Positions 1 through 6,033 of a stretch of 8,598 nt of DNA are shown one piece after another. The notes under the pieces are model-generated. The model saw nothing but the letters and a program-made list of their open reading frames with translations. It had not been told where the DNA came from and made no database searches. The DNA lies in NCBI GenBank assembly GCA_946480125.1, contig CAMLIY010000131.1, positions 1 through 8,598 on the forward strand. The letters are read 5' to 3'. This DNA is from an uncultured Asticcacaulis sp. GTDB taxonomy: Bacteria > Pseudomonadota > Alphaproteobacteria > Caulobacterales > Caulobacteraceae. A program made the position numbers and the translations under genes. Every line of letters starts with the position of its first letter. The stretch's first letter is position 1.

Positions 1-1
1 G

Positions 2-1738
2 TACGGCTCCGTTCAGGCCTTCACCATGCCGTTCAGGGAATACGGCTTCGACCAGACCTTCAGCGGCTATTCGGTCGAAGGTGGCCTCGATTACAAGGCG
101 AAGGACAGCGGCTGGTCGGCGCGGGCCTCGTTCCGCCATTTCGAGAATACCGGCCAGTCGATGACCTATAACCTGCTGACCAAGTCGACAGCCGCCGGCA
201 CCTATACGCCTGTCACCGGCGCTTACGTGGATGACCGACTGGCCACGCCTGTCTTTGGCGCCGCGTCACCGGTGGATGTCACCCAGGATCAGGCCCGCTT
301 GCGTGTCGGTTACGCCTGGAATAACGGCTGGAAAATCGATGCCCTGGCCATGCTGTGGCAGACAAAGCAAAATCTCGACAATTCGGTTTCCTGGCTCCTT
401 GATGCCAATGGCAATACGGTTTTGCCGACGGCCGCCGGCACCAAGGTCAGCTTTGATGGCGTCAACTACACGGCCAAGGGCGTCACCTATTCCGATATGG
501 ACCGCACCGAGAGCCTGATGGGCCTGCGCCTGTCCGGCAACTGGAGCGGTTGGGACGTAAACGCCAACCTGTCGCATTACGATATCGGCAAGTGGGATGT
601 GCGCACCTCGCTCGATATGGTCAGCCCCGCCGGCCAGCAGACACTTTATGACCATCCCGGCTGGTGGACCTTCGACGGCACGATCGAGCAGAGCTTTGGT
701 CGCCATGACCTGGCCTTTGGCGTGGCCTCCAATCTCTACCAGACCGACGCCAGCACCTATAATGTCAGTAACTGGCGCACGGCGGCCAATCCGGTTTTCG
801 CCTCACGCACCTTGGGCAAGACGACGATTTCGGGCATCTTCGCCGAGGACGCCATTGATCTCGGCCGCGCGGTCCTGACGCTTGGCGGCCGCTATGATGA
901 CTGGCGCGCCTTTGATGGCGGCATCAGCGCCGGTGGCCCGCTGCAATATTACCCGGATCGCCACGACAGCGCCTTTTCCCCCAAGGCCAGTCTGCAAGGC
1001 GATGTCGGTCCCTATAACCTGCAATTGAGCCTGGGCACCGCCACGCGTTTCCCAACGGTCGGCGAACTGTTCCAGGGAAAGATTAATGCCGGCCAGACGT
1101 CGATTGATCCCACCAGCTTCGATCCGAACCTGAAGCCTGAAACCTCGCACGATATCAGCCTGATCACCCGGCGTCGCTTCGACCGCATCACCCTGACCGG
1201 AAGTCTGTTCGGCCAATCCATCGACGACGCCATTTTCAGCTATCAGGGCCTGCTCGATGACGGCACGGTGGTGTCTCGCTATCAGAATATCGACCGCATG
1301 AACCAATACGGCGTCGAGCTGATTTTCGAATCGCATGATCTGCTGGTGCAAGGCCTGACGATCGAGGCCAGCGGCTCCTGGATGGACGCCCGCACCGAAA
1401 AAAACAGTTCGGCGCCCGCCTCCGAAGGCGTGCAATTCCCGCGTATTCCGAAATGGCGCAGCAACGGCAATCTGCGCTATGCCTTTACACCAAAGCTGAA
1501 AGCCTCAATTGGCTGGCGTTATGGCTCACGGCCTAATTCCGACCTGTTCGGCCTGGTGCGCGGCGATGCCTATGGCTACCAGACCGAATATTTTTTCCTC
1601 GATACCCGCCTCAGCTACGACCTGACAAAGGCCACGCAAATCAGTTTTGGCATCGATAACGCTAATAATGACCAGGCCTATGTCTCGCATCCGTTGCCAC
1701 AACGCAGCTTCATGCTGGAACTGAAGTATCGGAACTAG
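2..1738 (+). CDS. TonB-dependent outer-membrane receptor, C-terminal part (5' end outside the window)
   Basis: This is the beta-barrel part of an energy-coupled outer-membrane receptor that imports a bulky ligand using TonB. The frame is already open at base 2, so the ATG at base 26 is probably an internal Met and not the start. About 578 residues are visible and the signal peptide, TonB box and plug domain are missing. Support comes from alternating aromatic/polar strands throughout, the family motif DPNLKPETS (bases 1121-1147), which begins the conserved C-terminal barrel region, and a last strand ending SFMLELKYRN after DNANNDQAYVSHPLPQR, the usual C-terminal signature. The family normally has about 650-900 residues, so the missing part fits a plug domain. 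The next gene starts 3 nt after the stop and encodes a PepSY membrane protein, which points to ferric-siderophore or haem uptake. The substrate itself cannot be read from the sequence. The family call is firm; the iron role is an inference from the neighbour. Confidence 0.92.
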   Translation, partial: YGSVQAFTMPFREYGFDQTFSGYSVEGGLDYKAKDSGWSARASFRHFENTGQSMTYNLLTKSTAAGTYTPVTGAYVDDRLATPVFGAASPVDVTQDQARLRVGYAWNNGWKIDALAMLWQTKQNLDNSVSWLLDANGNTVLPTAAGTKVSFDGVNYTAKGVTYSDMDRTESLMGLRLSGNWSGWDVNANLSHYDIGKWDVRTSLDMVSPAGQQTLYDHPGWWTFDGTIEQSFGRHDLAFGVASNLYQTDASTYNVSNWRTAANPVFASRTLGKTTISGIFAEDAIDLGRAVLTLGGRYDDWRAFDGGISAGGPLQYYPDRHDSAFSPKASLQGDVGPYNLQLSLGTATRFPTVGELFQGKINAGQTSIDPTSFDPNLKPETSHDISLITRRRFDRITLTGSLFGQSIDDAIFSYQGLLDDGTVVSRYQNIDRMNQYGVELIFESHDLLVQGLTIEASGSWMDARTEKNSSAPASEGVQFPRIPKWRSNGNLRYAFTPKLKASIGWRYGSRPNSDLFGLVRGDAYGYQTEYFFLDTRLSYDLTKATQISFGIDNANNDQAYVSHPLPQRSFMLELKYRN

Positions 1739-1741
1739 ACG

Positions 1742-3049
1742 ATGGAAAAGGCGAAACAAAAGATCATCGACTATCGCATGTTCTGGCGCTGGCATTTCTA
1801 TGCCGGTCTGTTCTGCATTCCCTTTATCATTATCCTGTCGATCACCGGCCCGATCTATCTGTTCAAACCGCAGATCGAGACCGCCATAGATGCGAAATAT
1901 GATCACCTGCCCTTTATGGGCGTGCCGCAATCGTCCGAATCTATGGTGAAAGCGGCGATCGCGGCGGTGCCGGGATCGCGGTTCAAGGCAATCGAGGTGC
2001 GGCCGGATATACATGATGCGGCGCGAGTCATTGTGCTCAAAGGCGATGACAAGATCCGTGTCTATGTCCATCCCAAAAGCCTTAAGATACTTAAGCAAGT
2101 CCCTGAAGAGGCTCGTTTTATGGAGGTTGTGAAGACCATACATGGCGAGCTTTTCGCCGGCCGATTCGGACAGGTTATCGTCGAACTGGCGGCGTGCTGG
2201 GCCATAGTTATGATCCTGACCGGCCTTTACCTGTGGTGGCCACGCGAGGCTCAGGGCGTTGCAGGACTACTCTATCCGCGTCTCAACAGGGGCAAACGTA
2301 TCTTTTGGCGCGATATTCATGCGGTCACCGGCATCTATATCTCCGCCCTGGCGCTGTTCCTGCTGCTGACCGGCCTGCCCTGGACTTTCGTCTGGGGCAA
2401 TGCCCTCAAATCTGTGCGTGCCATGGCGACGCCGGTACCCGTATCCCAAACCTGGAGCCAGGGCCGCGCCGATGAAAAGAAGGCGCTTAAGTCAGAAGGC
2501 ATAGCGCCAACAGACCTCAGCCGTCTGGATGCCTTGCTCGATACCGCCCGCGCGCTCAATCTGCCGGCGCCCGTTATGCTCAGCGCCCCGGCAAAGCACG
2601 ATACGCTGTGGAAACTGCAATCCGATACCGGCAATCGCCCGCAGCGCGTCACTCTGATGATCGATCCGATGATGCTGGAAGTGATCAGTCAGGAAACCTT
2701 CGCCGACAAAAAGCCGCTTGATCAGGTCGTCGGTTACGGTATCGCCGCCCATGAGGGCCAGTTGTTCGGCCCACTCAATCAGGCACTTGGCGTAATGACC
2801 GCGCTCGGCCTGATGACCCTTTGCGTCAGTGCGGTTGTCATGTGGTGGCAACGCCGGCCTTCCGATAGGCTCGGTGCGCCCCAAATACTGCCGGACGAAC
2901 GACTGGCGCCAGGCCTCGCACTGATTATCGTTGGGCTGGGCATATTCCTGCCGGTGCTCGGCATCAGCCTGATCATTATTGGATTGGTTGAATGGTTGAT
3001 TCTCCGCCGCATACCTGCCGTGCGTATCTGGCTCGGCTTGAAAGCCTAA
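1742..3049 (+). CDS. PepSY-associated transmembrane protein (PiuB/FoxB-like), probable iron-chelate reductase partner
   Basis: This is a 435-residue inner-membrane protein. I see hydrophobic spans at about residues 18-41, 144-166, 194-218, 347-369 and 389-421; the last is long and may cross twice. A soluble stretch at about 55-125, containing a PepSY-like segment, lies between the first two spans, and a second soluble region covers about 220-345. Histidines sit where the PepSY_TM family conserves them: H18 (RWHFYAGL), H134 (TIHGELFAGRFGQ), H193 (DIHAVTGIY) and H337 (AAHEGQLFG). Some family members, such as FoxB, bind haem and are linked to reductive release of iron from siderophores, so these residues could be haem ligands here. 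The gene starts 3 nt after the receptor stop and is almost certainly co-transcribed with it. The role in iron uptake is an inference from family and context. No Fur box can be judged because the operon's promoter is outside the window. Confidence 0.88.
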   Translation: MEKAKQKIIDYRMFWRWHFYAGLFCIPFIIILSITGPIYLFKPQIETAIDAKYDHLPFMGVPQSSESMVKAAIAAVPGSRFKAIEVRPDIHDAARVIVLKGDDKIRVYVHPKSLKILKQVPEEARFMEVVKTIHGELFAGRFGQVIVELAACWAIVMILTGLYLWWPREAQGVAGLLYPRLNRGKRIFWRDIHAVTGIYISALALFLLLTGLPWTFVWGNALKSVRAMATPVPVSQTWSQGRADEKKALKSEGIAPTDLSRLDALLDTARALNLPAPVMLSAPAKHDTLWKLQSDTGNRPQRVTLMIDPMMLEVISQETFADKKPLDQVVGYGIAAHEGQLFGPLNQALGVMTALGLMTLCVSAVVMWWQRRPSDRLGAPQILPDERLAPGLALIIVGLGIFLPVLGISLIIIGLVEWLILRRIPAVRIWLGLKA

Positions 3050-3253
3050 TTATTTCGTGTCCTTACGGGCGAAGGCCTTGCGGTTTTCTGCCTTAGTCTT
3101 CTTATTTGACTGACCCGACTCGCTCAAAGCAATGGCAACGGCTTGTTTGCGGGTCTTCACCTTGTCGCCGCTGCCGCTTTTCAGGTCGCCTTCTTTATAT
3201 TCGTGCAGAACGCGCTCGACGGTATCGTCATTTGATTCACCAGGTTTGGGCAT
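3050..3253 (-). CDS. Small lysine-rich DUF6496-like protein (67 aa)
   Basis: This is a short, charged, soluble protein starting MPKPGESNDDT, with no membrane segment, signal peptide or cysteine. The central part, VERVLHEYKEGDLKSGSG, then KTRKQAVAIALSESG and a Lys-rich tail, matches my memory of the DUF6496 family, whose function is unknown. The frame stays open upstream to base 3445, which would give 131 residues. I chose the start at 3253 for two reasons: a clean AAGGAG lies 6 nt before it, and the upstream extension overlaps the divergent acyltransferase gene and reads like non-coding translation. The stop codon (complement of bases 3050-3052) directly abuts the PepSY stop, so the two convergent genes share no spacer. 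The coding call is good; the family name is less sure and I assign no function. Confidence 0.72.
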   Translation of the reverse strand: MPKPGESNDDTVERVLHEYKEGDLKSGSGDKVKTRKQAVAIALSESGQSNKKTKAENRKAFARKDTK

Positions 3254-3259
3254 ATTTAT

Positions 3260-3265
3260 CTCCTT
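3260..3265 (-). promoter_or_regulatory. Ribosome binding site of the DUF6496-like gene
   Basis: On the - strand these bases read AAGGAG, a near-perfect Shine-Dalgarno sequence, with 6 nt (ATAAAT) to the ATG at 3253. This site decides the start of the small gene in favour of the 67-residue form. Confidence 0.8.
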
Positions 3266-3333
3266 GATCGCCCCGCAAAAATAGTACGACGACAGGGATA
3301 AATTCTCTATTCGAAATGATAGCGTCAGATATC

Positions 3334-3343
3334 GAAGGGTGAG
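3334..3343 (+). promoter_or_regulatory. Ribosome binding region of the acyltransferase gene
   Basis: GAAGGGTGAG precedes the ATG at 3349. Its GGTGAG part is 5 nt from that ATG, which is normal spacing. If the GTG at 3343 were used, the GAAGGG part would be only 3 nt away, so the ATG is favoured. Confidence 0.5.
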
Positions 3344-3348
3344 TGGAC

Positions 3349-4491
3349 ATGACCGAAAAACGGGCGATCGGGCCGGACATTCTGCGCGGCCTGGCCATAT
3401 TACTGGTCGCCGCAACGCATATGCCAGGTGAAATGCCGCCCGCATTCTGGACCTATTGGCAGCAGTTCGGCTGGCTCGGTGTCGATATCTTCTTCGTTCT
3501 CAGCGGCTATCTGATCGGCACCGAACTCTTGAAGCCCGTGCGTCGAGGAGATGTGCCGGATCTGCGCATCTTCTACCTCAAGCGGGCCTTTCGCATTCTG
3601 CCGGCTTTCTGGCTCATCCTGCTCCTGTACATAGTCTTCCCCACTTTACGCGAAGGCCCGACCATGGCGCCGGCCTGGCGTTTCTTCACCTTCACCGTCA
3701 ATTTCGGGCTGGATATCCGCACGGCGCGCACTTTCAGCCATGCCTGGTCGCTCTGCGTCGAGGAGCACTTCTATCTCCTGTTGCCTGTGCTTATCCTGCT
3801 GTTTCGCTGGCTTAAGCGCACGTGGATTCCATTCGCTTTTACAGGCGTGATCCTGGTGGGCGGCATATGGCTGCGACACAGCCTTTGGCTGGACTGGCAG
3901 GCCCACGGCGCCGGGCCGGCCGAATTCCTCAAGCATATCTATTATCCCAGCTATTGCCGGATCGACGGACTTTTGATGGGCGTGTGTCTGGCAGCGGTCA
4001 GACTGTATCATCGCGATATGTGGCAGCGTTACGCTCGGCCCATTATCCTCCTGCCGGTAGCCGCCCTGTGTCTGGGTATCACGGGTGCCATGAATGTTCA
4101 GGACAACCAGATTTTGAGCGAGATCGGCAGCGCGGTTTTCTATCCGCTGTTCTCGCTCGGTATAGCCCTGCTGCTTTCCGCCCTGCTCGATGTGGAAGCG
4201 CACATCCAGTTTATGCGCTGGAGCGGCCTCGGCTTTATCGCCGCCATCTCCTACAGCTTTTATCTGTCCCAGAAGATGGTCTACCACCTCGATACACGTT
4301 TGTTGCCGGAGGCCTGGATGTCAGGCTGGATGGCAATTGCTGTCTTCTATGTCACCGCTATTGGCTTTGCGACCGTCATGCACATCATCATTGAACAGCC
4401 TTTCCTGAAAATGCGCAATCGGCTTTTGGCGCGCATGAAAAAGCCGCCTCAGAAAACCGAGACGGCTTTAAACTCAATAGCTTCCGAGTAA
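3349..4491 (+). CDS. OafA/YrhL-type acyltransferase (acyltransferase family 3), integral membrane
   Basis: This is a 380-residue protein with about ten hydrophobic spans. It likely transfers an acyl group, often acetyl, to a surface sugar or glycolipid at the inner membrane. Family hallmarks are visible: DILRGLAILLVAATH at 10-24 with the R13...H24 pair thought to be catalytic, GWLGVDIFFVLSGYLIG at 41-57, FYLKRAFRILPAFW at 75-88, SLCVEEHFYLLLP at 134-146 (often VEEQFYLLWP), CRIDGLLMG at 203-211, SYSFYLS at 301-307, and EQPF at 349-352 near the end. The length is normal for a stand-alone member without an SGNH domain. I prefer the ATG at 3349 because GGTGAG lies 5 nt before it. A GTG at 3343 would add two residues and is possible. 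No glycan gene cluster is next to it, so the acceptor is unknown. The stop lies 4 nt from the lpdA stop, which comes from the other strand. Confidence 0.88.
   Translation: MTEKRAIGPDILRGLAILLVAATHMPGEMPPAFWTYWQQFGWLGVDIFFVLSGYLIGTELLKPVRRGDVPDLRIFYLKRAFRILPAFWLILLLYIVFPTLREGPTMAPAWRFFTFTVNFGLDIRTARTFSHAWSLCVEEHFYLLLPVLILLFRWLKRTWIPFAFTGVILVGGIWLRHSLWLDWQAHGAGPAEFLKHIYYPSYCRIDGLLMGVCLAAVRLYHRDMWQRYARPIILLPVAALCLGITGAMNVQDNQILSEIGSAVFYPLFSLGIALLLSALLDVEAHIQFMRWSGLGFIAAISYSFYLSQKMVYHLDTRLLPEAWMSGWMAIAVFYVTAIGFATVMHIIIEQPFLKMRNRLLARMKKPPQKTETALNSIASE
4438..4469 (-). terminator. Intrinsic terminator of lpdA, embedded in the 3' end of the acyltransferase gene
   Basis: On the - strand the RNA folds into an 11-bp stem, AAAGCCGUCUC against GAGGCGGCUUU, with an 8-nt loop, and runs into a U tract (complement of the A5 run at 4438-4442). 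The pair formed by bases 4447 and 4462 is a G-U wobble in the - strand RNA but a C-A mismatch in the + strand RNA. The U tract on the + side is only UUU then A. Both facts favour termination of the - strand transcript. The hairpin begins 27 nt past the lpdA stop at 4496 and lies within codons for the last residues of the acyltransferase. Confidence 0.72.
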
Positions 4492-4495
4492 ATCC

Positions 4496-5896
4496 TCAGA
4501 GATTGATCATCCGGCCATCGGCATCGAGCGACGCTTCAAGAATGGCTTCCGACATGGTTGGGTGCGGGAAGACGGTGCCTTGCAGGTCCTCTTCCGTGGC
4601 TTCCATGGTGATGGCGAGGCAGAAGCCCTGCACCATCTCGGTGACATTGGCGCCGATCAGGTGAGCGCCCAGCAATGCGCCGGTTTTCTTGTCGAAGATC
4701 ACCTTTACGAAGCCGCCCGACTCACCGGCGGCGATCGCCTTGCCATTGGCCTTGAACGGGAAGCGGCCGATCTTGACATCGAGCTTCTGTTCCGCTGCGC
4801 CCTGTTCGGTGATACCAACGCTGGCCACTTCCGGCGTGGCATAGGTACAGCCGGGTATCGGCGGATTGAGGTTGGACAGCTTCTTGCCAGCGATATAGTC
4901 GACCGCATGGATGGCTTCGTGAGACGCCTTGTGGGCCAGCCAGGGCGGCCCGGCGCAGTCGCCGATGGCGTAAAGGCCTTTGACGTTGGTCTTGCCGTGG
5001 TTGTCGTTTTTCAGGTGACCGCGATCCATCTCGACGCCGAGCGCTTCAAGGCCGAGGTTCTCAGTGTTGGCCACAATGCCTACAGCGACGATGCAGCCCT
5101 CAGCTTCTAGCACTTCCGACTTGCCACCAACTTCGACCGAGACCTTGACGCCGGAAGCGGACTTCTCGACCTTGGTCACTTTCGCGCCGATGCGGAACTT
5201 GAAGCCGCGCTTTTCGAAAGCCTTCTGGGCCTCGGCGGAGACTTCCTTGTCCTCAACCGGCAGGATGCGATCGAGCGCTTCCACCACGGTAACTTCCGCG
5301 CCTAACGACCTGTAAAAGCTGGCGAATTCAATGCCGATGGCACCGGAGCCGATGACGACCAGCGACTTCGGCATACGATTGGGTGACAGGGCGTTGCGGT
5401 AGGTCCAGATGCGATCGCCGTCCGACACCGCGCCGATGGCGGGGATTTCACGCGCGCGCGCGCCGACGGCCAGCATCACGTTTTTCGCTTCGACGACCTG
5501 CTCACCGCCCTTGTTGAGCTTGACGGTGACTTTCGGGGCGTCCTTGCCGGGTGACAGGCTGGCGAAGCCTTCAATCACGTCGATCTTGTTCTTCTTCATC
5601 AGGTAGCCGACGCCGCTGTTGAGCTGCTTGGCTACGTCACGCGAACGCTTGATGACCTTCTCAAAATCGTAGGCGGGCTTTTCACCGGTCAGACCGTAGT
5701 CCGACAGGTGATTGATTTTATCGAACACTTCGGCCGATTTCAGCAGGGCCTTGGTGGGGATACAGCCCCAGTTCAGGCAGATACCGCCCAAGAGTTCGCG
5801 CTCGACAATGGCGACTTTCAGGCCGTTTTGCGAGGCGCGAATGGCGCCTTCATATCCGCCAGGGCCGGAACCGATAACAACGAGATCATAAGTCAT
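4496..5896 (-). CDS. lpdA: Dihydrolipoyl dehydrogenase (E3 of pyruvate dehydrogenase)
   Basis: This 466-residue FAD enzyme re-oxidises the dihydrolipoyl arms of E2 (and of the lipoylated E1-beta) and passes electrons to NAD+. The FAD-binding GSGPGG is at 9-14. The redox disulfide is C40/C45 in GGICLNWGCIPTK. The NAD-binding loop is in VVIGSGAIGIEFASFY in the middle of the protein, with the acidic end of its second strand in VTVVEALDRI. The second FAD motif is GLYAIGDCAG. The catalytic His-Glu pair of the dimer interface is H445 and E450 in FPHPTMSEAILEA. The length is standard and nothing is missing. A GAGG site lies 7 nt upstream of the ATG. The ICLNWGCIPTK form is typical of E3 encoded beside PDH genes in alphaproteobacteria; the 2-oxoglutarate dehydrogenase copy usually has a different motif. 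The gene lies downstream of pdhC but behind a terminator and a 131-nt gap, so it may be expressed partly on its own. Confidence 0.96.
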   Translation of the reverse strand: MTYDLVVIGSGPGGYEGAIRASQNGLKVAIVERELLGGICLNWGCIPTKALLKSAEVFDKINHLSDYGLTGEKPAYDFEKVIKRSRDVAKQLNSGVGYLMKKNKIDVIEGFASLSPGKDAPKVTVKLNKGGEQVVEAKNVMLAVGARAREIPAIGAVSDGDRIWTYRNALSPNRMPKSLVVIGSGAIGIEFASFYRSLGAEVTVVEALDRILPVEDKEVSAEAQKAFEKRGFKFRIGAKVTKVEKSASGVKVSVEVGGKSEVLEAEGCIVAVGIVANTENLGLEALGVEMDRGHLKNDNHGKTNVKGLYAIGDCAGPPWLAHKASHEAIHAVDYIAGKKLSNLNPPIPGCTYATPEVASVGITEQGAAEQKLDVKIGRFPFKANGKAIAAGESGGFVKVIFDKKTGALLGAHLIGANVTEMVQGFCLAITMEATEEDLQGTVFPHPTMSEAILEASLDADGRMINL

Positions 5897-6003
5897 GTGA
5901 CTACCTCACGATAACTCCGGGACTTGACGATGACTAATCGTGTCCCGGCAAGGGCGACCGCCCGCCGCCGCGATGCGGCGAGCCCAGCGGCACTTGAGCG
6001 GAG
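5897..6003 (-). other. lpdA 5' leader / pdhC-lpdA intergenic region
   Basis: About 107 nt lie between the pdhC terminator and the lpdA start. The region holds the bulged hairpin listed separately, a second perfect hairpin, CGCCGC-GAT-GCGGCG (5966-5980), and a short GGGC-GACC-GCCC element (5952-5963). Next to the gene is the lpdA Shine-Dalgarno, GAGG on the - strand (complement of 5904-5907). I looked for a sigma-70-type promoter on the - strand. TTGCCG occurs, but there is no suitable -10, so none is called. Short open frames on the + strand here show no sign of being genes. Confidence 0.5.
5917..5948 (-). promoter_or_regulatory. Long inverted repeat in the lpdA leader
   Basis: CCGGGAC (5917-5923) pairs with GTCCCGG (5942-5948), and ACGAT (5927-5931) pairs with ATCGT (5937-5941). 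A 3-nt bulge separates the two stems and the loop is GACTA. It ends 9 nt upstream of the lpdA Shine-Dalgarno and has no T run, so it is not a terminator. It could be a 5'-UTR hairpin that stabilises or gates lpdA mRNA, a protein-binding palindrome, or a copy of a dispersed repeat. The fold is seen directly; the role is unknown. Confidence 0.55.
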
Positions 6004-6033
6004 AAAAAAGCGTAACATCGTAAGATGTTACGC
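6004..6033 (-). terminator. Intrinsic terminator overlapping the pdhC stop codon
   Basis: On the - strand a perfect 10-bp stem, GCGTAACATC / GATGTTACGC, closes a TTAC loop and is followed at once by six T (complement of A6 at 6004-6009). This is a textbook Rho-independent terminator. The pdhC stop codon (6028-6030) lies inside the upstream arm, so ribosomes finishing pdhC occupy part of the hairpin. It separates pdhB-pdhC from lpdA. Confidence 0.88.

Larger units (their letters stand above)
3254..3348. other. Divergent intergenic region between the DUF6496-like gene and the acyltransferase gene
   Basis: This stretch of about 95 nt must hold the 5' signals for two genes facing away from each other. 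It is richer in A+T than its surroundings. On the - strand a TACTAT hexamer (near 3283-3288) could be a -10 element, but I see no good -35 partner. I also find no GGAAC...CGTT pair of the kind used by the alphaproteobacterial general-stress sigma factor. I therefore call no promoter, only the region where promoters should lie. Confidence 0.45.

Noticed and set aside
26..28. ATG at base 26 as the true start of the receptor gene
   Set aside because: The frame is open upstream to base 2, there is no clear ribosome site or signal peptide, and the plug domain would be absent. It is an internal Met of a gene cut by the window.
803..1435. Long - strand frames opposite the receptor gene
   Set aside because: They overlap an unambiguous barrel-coding sequence and show no domain. 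They are shadows of its codon bias.
3033..3044. GGCT-TGAA-AGCC hairpin as a terminator of the PepSY operon
   Set aside because: The stem is only 4 bp and it lies before the stop codon without a following T run.
3254..3445. N-terminal extension of the small - strand protein to 131 residues
   Set aside because: It would overlap the start of the divergent acyltransferase gene, its translation has no family likeness, and the strong AAGGAG lies before the inner ATG at 3253.
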